From: Methanocella_A sp963769045
GTDB taxonomy: Archaea; Halobacteriota; Methanocellia; Methanocellales; Methanocellaceae
Direction: 5' to 3'
Assembly (NCBI GenBank): GCA_963769045.1
Contig: CAVYKK010000029.1
Location: 124,001 to 188,000 of the forward strand
DNA: 64,000 bases
Shown: positions 16,666-25,107 of the stretch, piece after piece
Position numbering within the stretch: the stretch's first letter is position 1
Layout: every line of letters begins with the position of its first letter
Notes under the pieces: model-generated
The model's input: the letters and a program-made list of their open reading frames with translations, nothing else
Database searches by the model: none
What the model was told of the DNA's origin: nothing
Made by a program: the position numbers and the translations under genes

Positions 16666-16670
16666 GCATT

Positions 16671-16710
16671 GGACACGGAGGGCACAAAGGGCACGGAGGC
16701 CACAAAGGTA
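16671..16710. repeat. Family A single-arm repeat (A3)
   Basis: GGACACGGAGGGCACAAAGG and the following GGCCACAAAGG are a variant of the family A words, without a matching inverted arm nearby. The rest of 16711-17000 holds no clear gene; a 21-codon frame at 16755 lacks a ribosome-binding sequence. Confidence 0.5.
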
Positions 16711-17000
16711 TACCATTATCGGTTATTATAAATGGTGGTGACCTCTGCGCATCCATGTTCAATGATCAACAATTTGAGAACGGGCACCAGCTTCGGAACC
16801 AGCAGTCACAGCAGGAATAAGCCGGATTCCCCTGTGGCTTCATTCTCATACAGGAATACACCGGTAGTGACTTAATATCAATCCCTCCTGAATATCATTT
16901 AGAATACAGGCTTATAACGGTTATATGGCTATTATCGAACTATGAAAAAAACAATTAAAGAGGATGCCATAGCACAAGTATGTGCCGTGATAGGCCGTAG

Positions 17001-17198
17001 CTATTCTTTCTTCTGCTCTTTCGTCTCGCCGTGCTCCTTGCGGGTCTTGTTCACAGTAGCCGCTGCGATACGTTTCGACGTCTTCTCAGACTTGCCGCGT
17101 TCCTCTTCCGATTCTTTCACGTGCTCGTACTGTCGCTCCCGTTTAGGGCTCCACTCTTTTTCCGGCGTCAAGTTTCTCACCGGATAACCTGTACCCAT
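17001..17198 (-). CDS. Small conserved charged protein (KRERQYEH type)
   Basis: A 65-residue, highly charged protein containing WSPKRERQYEHVKESEEERG and KRIAAATVNKTRKEHGE. This word order recurs in many short bacterial and archaeal proteins loosely labelled plasmid-stabilisation or stress related; the function is not known. It is probably an all-helical, soluble DNA- or RNA-associated protein given the basic composition, but that is inference. ATG 17198 has only a weak ribosome-binding sequence. It is divergent from the TPR gene, with the 22-bp tandem array between them. Confidence 0.7.
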   Translation of the reverse strand: MGTGYPVRNLTPEKEWSPKRERQYEHVKESEEERGKSEKTSKRIAAATVNKTRKEHGETKEQKKE

Positions 17199-17233
17199 GT
17201 CCGGAATTTAACCTCAATGCGAGTTTGGGGCGG

Positions 17234-17313
17234 CTGCCGCATGAGGATGCGACTGCTGCCGCATGAGGATGCGACTGCTGCCGCATGAGGATGCGACTGC
17301 TGCCGCATGAGGA
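17234..17313. repeat. 22-bp tandem repeat array with internal dyads
   Basis: Four head-to-tail copies of a 22-base unit (starting 17234, 17256, 17278, 17300; the last cut to 14 bases). Each full unit contains the dyad CGCAT-GAGG-ATGCG. The array ends where the TATA-like AAATTTAAT (17313-17321) of the TPR gene begins. A 22-base period puts successive dyads on the same DNA face, as expected for cooperative binding of a dimeric regulator. Confidence 0.75.
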
Positions 17314-17347
17314 AATTTAATAGCCTGTCGCCCCAATGTAGGATCAT

Positions 17348-18452
17348 ATGCTCAGGGACTACAGGAAGGACGGCCCCGACAGCCCCGCAGGGCTGACAGA
17401 ACAGGGCAAAAGCATGGCGCTGGCCGGCATGTACGAGGACGCGATCGAGAGCTTCCGCAAGGCGATCAAGTCGCAGCCGGACTACGACGAGGCCCACTAC
17501 GGGCTGGCGTGTGCCAATCTGGCATTGGGTAAAGCAGACGAGGCAGAGGCTGCGTTCAAAAAGGCGCTGGAGATCAACGGCAGCCACGCCGGAGCCCACA
17601 GCGATCTCGGGAACTGCTACCTCATCTATGGCCGGCTGGACGAAGCGATTGCCGAGCTACAGAAGGCGGTCGAGTATGACCCGGGCCTGGCCCTGGCACA
17701 CTTCAGGCTCGGACTGGCATACCTGCGCAAAGACCAGGACGAGGACGCCGTAAGAGAGTTCCTGCACGCGCTAAAAGTCAGGCCGGGATATGTGGAAGCA
17801 CAGGTCGCGCTCGGGCGGACCTACGGCCTCATGGGCCAGTACGATAACGCCATCGACGCGTTCCGTAAGGCGATCGAGCAGACCCCCGACGCGCCGGACT
17901 TCCACTATGACCTGGGCATGGCGCTTAGTCTCAAAGCCGACCCGGAAGCGGCCAACAGGGAGTTCACCGAGGCCATCCGGCTGGACCCGGATTACCCCGA
18001 CCCCCACACGGCCATGGGCAATAACCTCATGGCAGACGGGAAGTGGGATGAGGCATCATTCCACTATCGCGAGGCCATCCGTATCAACAAATATCTCGAG
18101 GAGCCACACTTCCGGCTCGCAGAGGTCTACGAGCAGAAAGGCGTCCCTGGGCGAAGCCATCAAAGAGTATCTCGAAGCTATACTCATCAAGCCAGACTGG
18201 TTCGAGGCCCATTTCAACCTCGCGCTGGTCTACCGCAATCTGAACCGGAACGAGGCGGCGATACGGGAGCTGGTCGAAGCGCTGCGGATCAGGCCGGATA
18301 GCGCCCGGGCATACTTCGAGATGGGTAACACCTTCCGCAAGATGGGTTTCGCGGAGGATGCGTTGAAGAACTACGAGAAGGCTGCACAGCTTGACACTTC
18401 GCTGGGCGATGCGGTCAGGGAAGCGAAGAAAGAGCTGGAGAAGAAAAAATAA
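17348..18452 (+). CDS. Tetratricopeptide-repeat protein, split by a +1 frameshift
   Basis: Read with one base skipped, this is a roughly 367-residue protein made almost entirely of TPR units (AGMYEDAIESFRKAIKSQPD, AHYGLACANLALGKADEAE and so on), which form helical scaffolds for protein binding. The frame opened at ATG 17348 leaves the repeat pattern at GGC 18140-18142; skipping G 18143 restores it (SLGEAIKEYLEAI, KPDWFEAHFNLALVYRN) to the TAA at 18450. The unshifted frame stops at 18301. The extra base may be a real mutation, a programmed shift or a sequence error; the site has no slippery run. AGGATCAT precedes the start. Confidence 0.8.
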
Positions 18453-18486
18453 GATTGTTTATTGCCCACGTACCAGCCTTGCTAAG

Positions 18487-19000
18487 GCTATGCGCCTCCT
18501 GTCGTGCCCGCCAAGGGCGCCAGGGGATACTAATTTTTACGCTAAATTTTTGAGGCCAGGGAGGTCAAGGAGACAAAGGTCCCTGAGCCGAAAGAGGAAT
18601 AAGGAGCCCAGGGAGGCGAACGGAACAAGCGGAGTTTAAGGACGCTAAGGAGTCCAAGGAGAACGAATATTATAGTCATTCTTGAAAGGTTTAAACTGTG
18701 TCGCATGGGTGCCCGGGCGGCCTCGTGCACGCGCGATGCGAGGCCCCGGCCTGCCACGATTTGCCTGCCTGGCATTCCCGAGAGAAAATGCCATCGTTTG
18801 AAACCTTTCAAGAATGACTATAATAATGCTCCTTAGAACTCCTTAGCTCCTTAGGCTCCGTTTTTTTAAACCGGTCTCTTTTGGCTCCTTCCTGCTCCTT
18901 CAGCTCTGACCTTAGTCTCCTTGACCTCCCTGATATCCAGAGCAGTCTTGGCGCCCTTGGCTCTTGGCGCCCTTGGCGGGCATGACCGGAGTCACATAGC
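18487..19000. repeat. Family B composite fold-back element (B1)
   Basis: A 514-base element between the 3' ends of two convergent TPR genes. The outer arms are family B termini (GCCCGCCAAGGGCGCCA near 18506; its complement near 18967-18985). Middle parts carry AAGGAG-type words on the left and CTCCTT-type words on the right. At the centre is a perfect 25-bp inverted repeat (18668-18692 and 18801-18825, ATTATAGTCATTCTTGAAAG...) around a GC-rich 108-base loop that includes a family C-like core. No gene is seen in 18453-19052. Confidence 0.75.
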
Positions 19001-19052
19001 CATAGAAACGGCAAGCTACGTGTGCCTAAAACATAAAAAAGAGAAAAGTCTT

Positions 19053-20097
19053 TTAACTGCCGCCTTTCTTGCTCTTCGCGATAGCCATGCTGTTCTGTGC
19101 TTCCAGGTAGTCCGGATCGATCTCGATCGCCTTCTCGAACTCCCCTATCGCGTCGCCGTACTTGTTCTGGCCGAAGTACAGCATGCCAAGGTTATAATGC
19201 GCCTGCGCAAAGCTCGGGTTGAGTCTCGATGGCTTTTTTCAGCTCCGTAATGGCGAGGTCGGTTTTGCCCGTGCGGCAGTAGTCTACGCCCAGCCGGTTA
19301 TACGCATCCGGGAACTCCGGGTCGAGCTTCTTGACCGTATTGTACTCGGCGACGGCTTCGTCGACCTGGCCTTTACGGTCGAGGAGCAGCCCGAGGTTGT
19401 AGTGGGCCTCGAAGAAGTCCGGGTCGTTGGCGATAGCGTGCCGATACTGTTCGATAGCCTCGGTGTACATCCCCTTATCAGAGTAAGTAACGCCTAAGTT
19501 ATAGTACGCCTCAGGGTTCTTCGGGTCTGAGTTGATAGCGGCCTTGTACTCTTTCAAGGCACCGTTCAGGTCCATCTGATCGGCATAGGTGCCGGCCAGC
19601 AGCATATGTGCCTCGTAGAACTTCGGGTTCAGTTTGATCGCCTGCTGCAGTTCCTCCACGGCATCGTCCAGGTAGCCTGCTTCATACAATGACGCGGCAA
19701 AGCCGAGATAGACCTCGGGTATGTTCGGGTTGATCTTGATCAGCTCGTCGAAAACGGGCAGCGCATCGTCGACATTGCCCTGTTCCACGTAGGCGTTAGC
19801 CAGGCTCAGCCGGGCCTCGATGAAGTCGGGCTTAAGCCTCATCGCCTCTTTATACTGCACGATCGCTTCGTCCAGCCGGCCCATCATGTCCAGCGCCATC
19901 CCGAACGCATAGTGCGAATCGGCACCGGAAGGGTCGAGCCGGACAGCCGTTTCCAGCTCCTTCACGGCCTTTTCATACTCGCCTTTCAGGCTATACGCCA
20001 GCCCCAGCTCCCGGTGCGCCCCGGCATTATCCGCCTCGTCTTTCACGAGCCGCTCATACTTGCTGATGATATTTTCAATGTCACTGGTAATTTCCAT
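19053..20097 (-). CDS. Tetratricopeptide-repeat protein, split by a +1 frameshift near its 3' end
   Basis: A TPR protein of about 347 residues when one base is skipped, with some nine 34-residue repeats (AHRELGLAYSLKGEYEKAVK, AVRLDPSGADSHYAFGMALD). The main frame runs into a TAA at 19192. Ignoring the base at 19224 restores the pattern on the minus strand as AIEL-NPSFAQAHYNLGMLYFGQNKYGDAI and then IEIDPDYLEAQNSMAIAKS to a TAA at 19053. Start ATG 20097 (MEITSDIENIISKYERLV) is preferred over an upstream 63-residue extension with no repeat character; GGGGA lies 8 bases before it. It faces the other frameshifted TPR gene. Confidence 0.82.
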
Positions 20098-20320
20098 AAC
20101 AACGTCCCCGCTCACGGTTTTGTCATCTGCTTTTTCTCCATGGCGATCTTCATGCCGAGCCTTGCCCCGGGATAGTAAAGTCACCGGCCATAAGTCAAGC
20201 TCCTTGATCATATGATTGATCTGCGATGATGATATACCTTTACCGCCATATGGTTCCTTACAGGGCGTAAAATGCCCGATCGTCACGGAAGCATGCGCAT
20301 GTTATGGCGAATTAAAAAAG

Positions 20321-21784
20321 CTACCATAGCTTCTTCACCTGGGCTACCTTCGATATCTCGTCGACGACAGAACTCGCCCACTTCCGGTCATAGGCAAAAG
20401 TGAACTCGGCGTCCGGCTGGGACCGGATAAAGTCGAGCACATGCTCAAGCGTCAGGTCCCGCGCCATCGGCCCGAACTCGCTGATCGTCTCCGAGTGCCC
20501 GACCGGATACGTCTCGTTCAGAGCCTCAGGGAATACACCGAAGGGCATCTTGACGCCGAAGACGTGGTCGAATCCGGCCGTGTCGGCGTCCTTGCGCGTG
20601 GTGATGAGCACTTTTCCGGTAACCGTGAGGTTCTTTATCAGGCGGTTATGGCGCAGCACTTCCGGGCGGCGGGCGGACTCCGGCCCGAGGTAAAAGAAAG
20701 TGGACTTGCTTGCACGGTCGAATTTTTCGATGTACGGCGCATAGTCCATCATGCGTTTCAGGCCGGACAGCATACGCGGGTGGGAGCGGCAGCGACGCTC
20801 GACCAGTTCCATCAGGTCGCCGTCGAGGATGCTCTGCTTGATCAGCCTTATTTCGGCAAACGTGGCGTACAGGTTGTGCTGGGCCAGCAGCCGTGTGCGC
20901 GTCGCTTCGTCCGCCTCTGCGATCTCTTTTGCGCTGTGCGAAGAACAGATCGGACATGAGCACGGCAGGTGCTGCAGCTGGCCGATGTGGTACGTGCCGT
21001 CGATGGTCATATAACGGCCGTCCTTGGCGTACAGTGCATAGGCGGCGCTGTCGAACAGGTCGCAGCCCAGCGCGACCGCCAGCGCCAGCATCATGGGGTG
21101 TCCCGCGCCGAACAGGTGTACCACCGCGTCCGCGCCCAGGCCCATCTTAGAGTGAACGATCACGTCTACCAGATCGGCATACCGGTACGATTCCATCAGC
21201 GGCACCACCGCACCGAGCGGATAGATGTCAAACCCGGTCTCGTACGCCCTCCTGCCCGCCTCTTCGCGCAAATCCAGGAACGTCGAGCCCTGCACCGGGC
21301 CGGCCAGGAGCATTTTCCCGGCATAATTCTTTGCCTCCGCCATACGCGTCAGCGTAACTTCCAGCTCCCCTCGCGCCCGCTCGTATGACACGTCGGGAGG
21401 CGTGGGAATGTCCAGCGGCACCCCGATGTCCGTACCTATGTCCCGCTCGAAGGTGACGATGCCCGGGTTGTCCACCTCGACCGAGCCATAGACCGAAAGC
21501 TGGAATGACCCCGAGTCCGTCATGATCGGGCCGTCGAACCCCAGCAACGAGTGCAGCCCGCCCGAGAGCGCTGCCTGCTTCAGCCGTTCCGTCCGGTAGA
21601 TGATGTATGAGTTTGTGATCAGCATCTGCGCGCCGTACTTCCGCAGCTCCGACGGCTCGATCAGCCGCAGGTTGGGATTGATCACCGGCATCACCGTCGG
21701 CGTCTCCACTACGCCGTGAGGCGTATAGAGGCGGCCGATCCGGCCCATAAGGTCTTTATCGACGATCTCGAACACGTCTGACAT
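20321..21784 (-). CDS. tgtA: tRNA-guanine(15) transglycosylase, archaeosine synthesis
   Basis: TgtA exchanges guanine 15 in the tRNA D-loop for preQ0, the first tRNA-bound step to archaeosine. The 487-residue protein has the TGT barrel: TPTVMPVINPNLRLI, the nucleophile region MTDSGSFQLSVYGS, VQGSTFLDLREEAG, GADAVVHLFGAGHPMM and the zinc site CSCPICSS with a downstream His. The C-terminal half contains the archaeal extension, although a full PUA domain is not obvious at this length, so that part may be carried by a separate protein. The start ATG 21784 fits the family N-terminus (FEIVDKDLMGRIGRL). Confidence 0.95.
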   Translation of the reverse strand: MSDVFEIVDKDLMGRIGRLYTPHGVVETPTVMPVINPNLRLIEPSELRKYGAQMLITNSYIIYRTERLKQAALSGGLHSLLGFDGPIMTDSGSFQLSVYGSVEVDNPGIVTFERDIGTDIGVPLDIPTPPDVSYERARGELEVTLTRMAEAKNYAGKMLLAGPVQGSTFLDLREEAGRRAYETGFDIYPLGAVVPLMESYRYADLVDVIVHSKMGLGADAVVHLFGAGHPMMLALAVALGCDLFDSAAYALYAKDGRYMTIDGTYHIGQLQHLPCSCPICSSHSAKEIAEADEATRTRLLAQHNLYATFAEIRLIKQSILDGDLMELVERRCRSHPRMLSGLKRMMDYAPYIEKFDRASKSTFFYLGPESARRPEVLRHNRLIKNLTVTGKVLITTRKDADTAGFDHVFGVKMPFGVFPEALNETYPVGHSETISEFGPMARDLTLEHVLDFIRSQPDAEFTFAYDRKWASSVVDEISKVAQVKKLW

Positions 21785-21888
21785 CAGGCACCACGCACGC
21801 TGGTAAATGGGCCTGCGGATATATAAAAGATCGTTCCTGTGGCCGGGATGAAATCAATTAAGAACACATTAAACCAGTCCTTATTCAG

Positions 21889-22163
21889 GCTATACGCCCC
21901 CTGTCAGGCCCGCCAGGGGCGCCAAGAGCCAGGTACGCCAGGGCTTTTTGTTAATGACTAACCTCATCGGGTTAACGTGCTCAGTAGTAATAAGTCGATG
22001 GCATGGTCGGCCATACTACGGATACCAGGCCAGGCTGATGCATGTTGATTGGTGCTTTACATGCAAGCCTGCGGAGCTGGCCGTTTTTCATCGAAAACTG
22101 CTAATAATAATACCGTCTTGGCGTCCTTGGCGCCCCTGGCGAGCGTGACAGGGGTCGCAAAGC
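21889..22163. repeat. Family B fold-back element (B2)
   Basis: The left arm (21889-21943) contains CCCGCCAGGGGCGCCAAGAG and the right arm (22113-22163) CTTGGCGTCCTTGGCGCCCC followed by GGCGAGCGTGACAGGGG, enclosing about 170 bases without a gene. It lies between the tgtA start and a small hypothetical gene; the tgtA promoter would be in 21785-21880. Confidence 0.7.
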
Positions 22164-22200
22164 ATTAACAACGGCCGCTACGAGTGATAATTAAAAAGAA

Positions 22201-22521
22201 TTAAGCTTTCTTGCCAGCCGTTTTCTTGACCTTATCCGCCGGGGCCGCGGCGTTGCGGTCGGCGATCCATTTTGCCGTGATGGCGGCGTCGCGATCGTCC
22301 TTCCAGGAGGGATCGAGCTTCCGCTCCCGGACCATCGCGTCCGCCCATCGCTCCAGCCGGCGTCCGTTCTCGCTCTTCTGGCGGTCCTCTTTCATGAGCC
22401 GGTCTGCCGTCATGAACGGCGAGGGTATGACCTTCGACTGCGAAGGTATGTCCCTCGACATCGAAGGTATGACCTTCGAATACGAAGGCAGGTCTTTCGG
22501 GGCGGGCTTCTTTACTGGCAT
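22201..22521 (-). CDS. Small basic hypothetical protein with N-terminal repeats
   Basis: A 106-residue, Lys/Arg/Asp-rich protein. Residues about 12-36 repeat a short unit (SYSKVIPSMSRDIPSQSKVI), mirrored in the DNA as four spaced copies of TCGAAGGTATG-type words. The C-terminal part is charged and helical (ERWADAMVRERKLDPSWKDD) and ends in KKTAGKKA, suggesting nucleic-acid association. No known family is recognised. It may form a unit with the KGG-repeat protein gene upstream on the same strand. Confidence 0.5.
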   Translation of the reverse strand: MPVKKPAPKDLPSYSKVIPSMSRDIPSQSKVIPSPFMTADRLMKEDRQKSENGRRLERWADAMVRERKLDPSWKDDRDAAITAKWIADRNAAAPADKVKKTAGKKA

Positions 22522-22671
22522 CGGTAAATGCCTTTACGCCCGCAGGCTAAAAAGCTTTCGGCCGGCTATGTTCAGGCATGCTTCTTCCGATTAGTATGCG
22601 AAGCTCGCTCCTGCCTGCATGCAGCCACGACAGACGCCGTCGGGCTTGCAGGGCACAGGTCGACGTTGCCC

Positions 22672-22848
22672 TTATTTACCCTCTTCTTCCTTGCCCTTTT
22701 CGATGAGCTCTTTTACCTTCTGTCCGCCCTTGTGGCCGATCTTGGAGTAGAACTCGGGGCCGTATTTTTCCTTTACCTTCTCTCCGCCCTTATGGCCGCC
22801 TTTGCGGCCCGCCTCTTCTACGGTCATCTCGCCCTTTTCCTCTGCCAT
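22672..22848 (-). CDS. KGG-repeat stress-type protein (58 aa)
   Basis: A 58-residue hydrophilic protein with two KGG units: EEAGRKGGHKGGEKVKEKYG and EFYSKIGHKGGQKVKELIEK. This is the repeat of bacterial GsiB and fungal Con-10-type stress proteins, which are glycine-rich, disordered, desiccation- or starvation-induced proteins. ATG 22848 is preceded on the minus strand by AGAGGTGATT, an excellent match to the 16S rRNA tail, so strong translation is likely. It is too short for most gene callers but the repeat structure makes it convincing. Confidence 0.9.
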   Translation of the reverse strand: MAEEKGEMTVEEAGRKGGHKGGEKVKEKYGPEFYSKIGHKGGQKVKELIEKGKEEEGK

Positions 22849-23239
22849 GTAATCACCTCTTGTCGGACACCACGGCTCATGGGGCCGGGATCGCCCGTCA
22901 TGTGAAAAAAATACGGGCCATCATAAAACGTTGTCCCGTATAAATCACGAGACGCAAAGGCCATCAAGAGATCAATAAAAGGAGGGGGGCGACCGGTATG
23001 CAGCCGGTTCTCGTTTATCACTGCGTTGAAGTCAGCGCGATCGATCGGAAACCGCGATTAGAACGTCGGCCTGCATAACACAAGATACAAAAGGGAAAAA
23101 CTTCTCGTGAACCAGCCTGGATATTTGATCTCGATCAACCTCCGTCCGGGCGGGGACTGTCGTTGTCAAAGCGGGAACTATCCCGAAACCTGCCCGACAA
23201 GAATTTATTGTAAGAGCGTTTAGGTTTGAGGGAGACATT
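22849..23239. other. Intergenic stretch with one possible 26-codon ORF
   Basis: About 390 bases between the KGG gene and the glutaredoxin gene. A plus-strand frame from ATG 22998 to TAA 23078 (26 aa) follows AAAAGGAGGGGGG at 22977-22989, an unusually strong ribosome-binding sequence, but has no family resemblance. The glutaredoxin promoter is probably the AT-rich AATTTATTG near 23201-23209. Confidence 0.3.
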
Positions 23240-23479
23240 ATGGCCAGGCTAATGGTATATTCGCAGCCGACCTGTCCGGCTTGCAACGAGCTGAAAGAGT
23301 ACCTGAAAAAGAAGGGTGTCGACTTCGAGGACCGGGACGTCACGACGGACCCGGAGGCACTCCGGGAAATGATCAAGGTCCATAAGGTTCGGGTCACGCC
23401 GCTGGTCATCGCCGGCGATAAGAAAATCATAGGCTTCGATCCCGTCGAGATCGACAAGCTGCTGGCTGAGCTGTCGTAA
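23240..23479 (+). CDS. Glutaredoxin-like protein (CPAC active site)
   Basis: A 79-residue thioredoxin-fold protein of the glutaredoxin/NrdH size. The redox motif CPAC lies at residues 11-14 in VYSQPTCPACNELKEYLKKK, the cis-proline loop is RVTPLVIAGDKKIIGFDP, and the helix-strand order is complete. It would reduce disulfides with electrons from a thioredoxin- or glutathione-independent donor; methanogens use such proteins with F420- or ferredoxin-dependent reductases, which is general knowledge and not shown here. GAGGGAGA precedes the ATG. Confidence 0.92.
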   Translation: MARLMVYSQPTCPACNELKEYLKKKGVDFEDRDVTTDPEALREMIKVHKVRVTPLVIAGDKKIIGFDPVEIDKLLAELS

Positions 23480-23556
23480 GGCCGCTAAGACATTCGGGAA
23501 CGTTTACCATTTTTGCCGGCCATTGATGTCACTTTTGTATGCTGAGCCGGCACTTA

Positions 23557-23576
23557 ACACAACGTATACGTTGTGT
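23557..23576. promoter_or_regulatory. Perfect 20-bp palindrome upstream of the YkgJ gene
   Basis: ACACAACGTATACGTTGTGT is a perfect 10+10 palindrome, 78 bases after the glutaredoxin stop and 112 bases before the YkgJ start. It lacks a T tract after it, which favours a protein-binding site over a terminator. Confidence 0.5.
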
Positions 23577-23687
23577 CCGATGCCTGCCTGTCGGTACAGA
23601 ATGGGTCTGGAATGATCTATCTCATGGCATCGGGCAAAGGTTATATGACATGGGGCGATATAGCCTCCTTACTCCGGGGTATTGTTC

Positions 23688-24668
23688 GTGGGCGATGAAG
23701 TGACGTTCGAATGTGCGCGATGCGGGCGGTGCTGTACGCAGCGGCTGATCCTGCTGAACACCGAGGACGTCTTCAGGATGGCGGAGCACCTGAAAATGCC
23801 CGTGCCGCAGCTCATGGACAAATATGGCGTCGTCTTCGCGAAGGCCGGCGGCAACAAGTCCCCGCGGCTCTACCTGCAGATCAATGGCGACGTATGCCCG
23901 TTCTTTTCTGACGGCTGTACGATCCACGCGTTCAAGCCGCTGATGTGCCGGCTGTTCCCGGTGCTGAAGCCGGGCCAGACAGCCGGGGAGATCAAGGCGC
24001 TGATAAACAAGCATGCGGTCAGCGAGGGCGTGAAGTCCTGCAAGATATTTTCGCAGCCCGATGACACGATCATGGGCGTAGACCGGGAAGCGATGATCAC
24101 GTCGGTGATCTTCGACTCGGTGGAGACCATTTACTACTCGAACCTGCAGCGCACGGACATGAAGTTCATCTACAGCCTGCTCCGTGCGGTGAACAAAGAC
24201 CAGCTACGCACGATCGTGAGCGACTACCTGTTCAACGGCAGCGTCGAAAGCGGCCTGATCTTCGAGCAGGCGATGTTCGAAATCCAGGCTCTCTGCCAGG
24301 TGGTGGACTGGAAGAAGACGCCGTATATCGTGGTCAACGACGGCGCGTCCTTCGAGCCGGGCCGCATCATGCTCTACGTGAGCCCGCAGGACGCGAGGGA
24401 CGTCTTCGAGGCGAGCGATGCAGGCCAGATCGAGGCGGTGTTCAGCCAGGCCAACCCCAGCGTGGCGGACCCGTCCTGCGCATTCGTCTCCGTCGCGATC
24501 AGGCTGAAGGGCGACCGCGGGATGATGCTGGCATTCATGGGCCGCAAGGAGGAACTGCGGGAAGTCGCGGAGGATGGGCGGGCGACGCTCGGATTCTGCC
24601 CTACTGACAGCAGCATGGAAGAGGTCGGCGCGCTGAACGTGTTCATCGACCCGGCCGTGACCAGGTGA
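23688..24668 (+). CDS. YkgJ-family zinc/iron-sulfur cysteine-cluster protein
   Basis: About 326 residues. The N-terminal third is the YkgJ (CxxCxxCC) module: FECARCGRCCTQRLILLN, then GDVCPFFSDGCTIHAFKPLMCRLFP, a set of eight or nine cysteines able to hold metal. The remaining two thirds have no recognised domain. The GTG at 23688 is preferred because CCGGGGT lies seven bases before it; a TTG at 23682 would leave almost no spacing. The function of YkgJ proteins is not established, though protein modification or metal handling has been suggested. Confidence 0.85.
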   Translation: MGDEVTFECARCGRCCTQRLILLNTEDVFRMAEHLKMPVPQLMDKYGVVFAKAGGNKSPRLYLQINGDVCPFFSDGCTIHAFKPLMCRLFPVLKPGQTAGEIKALINKHAVSEGVKSCKIFSQPDDTIMGVDREAMITSVIFDSVETIYYSNLQRTDMKFIYSLLRAVNKDQLRTIVSDYLFNGSVESGLIFEQAMFEIQALCQVVDWKKTPYIVVNDGASFEPGRIMLYVSPQDARDVFEASDAGQIEAVFSQANPSVADPSCAFVSVAIRLKGDRGMMLAFMGRKEELREVAEDGRATLGFCPTDSSMEEVGALNVFIDPAVTR

Positions 24669-24855
24669 ACCGATCGGCTACACGGCAATAAATGCCTGTA
24701 CAGTAACCGTTTATGCCCCGGGGTAATCTAATTAAAAACCGTATACCGTTTTTATTTCGCCTTTTTGTCGAAATTCCGGTGATATTTTATGGCCACAATT
24801 AAATAATACGTTTTGTATAGAAGGTTTTACGTTTTAAAAATAAACGGTGAGTACC

Positions 24856-25002
24856 ATGGAACAGACACAGACGGTTAAAACCATTCCCGAGGAAAAGGAC
24901 GTGATCGTGTCGGTGAACTATTGCGTGAACACCAACAGGACCTACATTTATGAGCTCAAGAATGGAGACATTATCAGCGAGAAGACGATTCACGGCGTCT
25001 GA
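24856..25002 (+). CDS. Small hypothetical protein (48 aa)
   Basis: ATG 24856 follows AACGGTGAGT, a good ribosome-binding sequence, and an AT-rich promoter region with TTTTAAAAATAA (24832-24843). The 48-residue peptide has a beta-hairpin-like pattern (DVIVSVNYCVNTNRTYIYEL, then NGDIISEKTIHGV) and one cysteine. It is followed by a T-rich stretch (25024-25036) that could terminate transcription. No family is recognised, but the start signals and codon use support a real gene. Confidence 0.65.
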   Translation: MEQTQTVKTIPEEKDVIVSVNYCVNTNRTYIYELKNGDIISEKTIHGV

Positions 25003-25107
25003 ATGCCCTGTCCCGGGGCTCGTCTCTTTTTTTATTTAATAACAATTATATAATTGTCGATCCATATTGCTATTGCTTGCCGATCACAGGCAGAGCGAAG
25101 TGATGAC

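Noticed and set aside
17234..17313. CRISPR array
   Set aside because: The 22-base units are directly adjacent without spacers, only four copies exist, and no cas gene is in the window.
22824..23021. 65-codon minus-strand frame
   Set aside because: It overlaps the strongly supported KGG-repeat gene and its ribosome-binding site, with no recognisable protein pattern.
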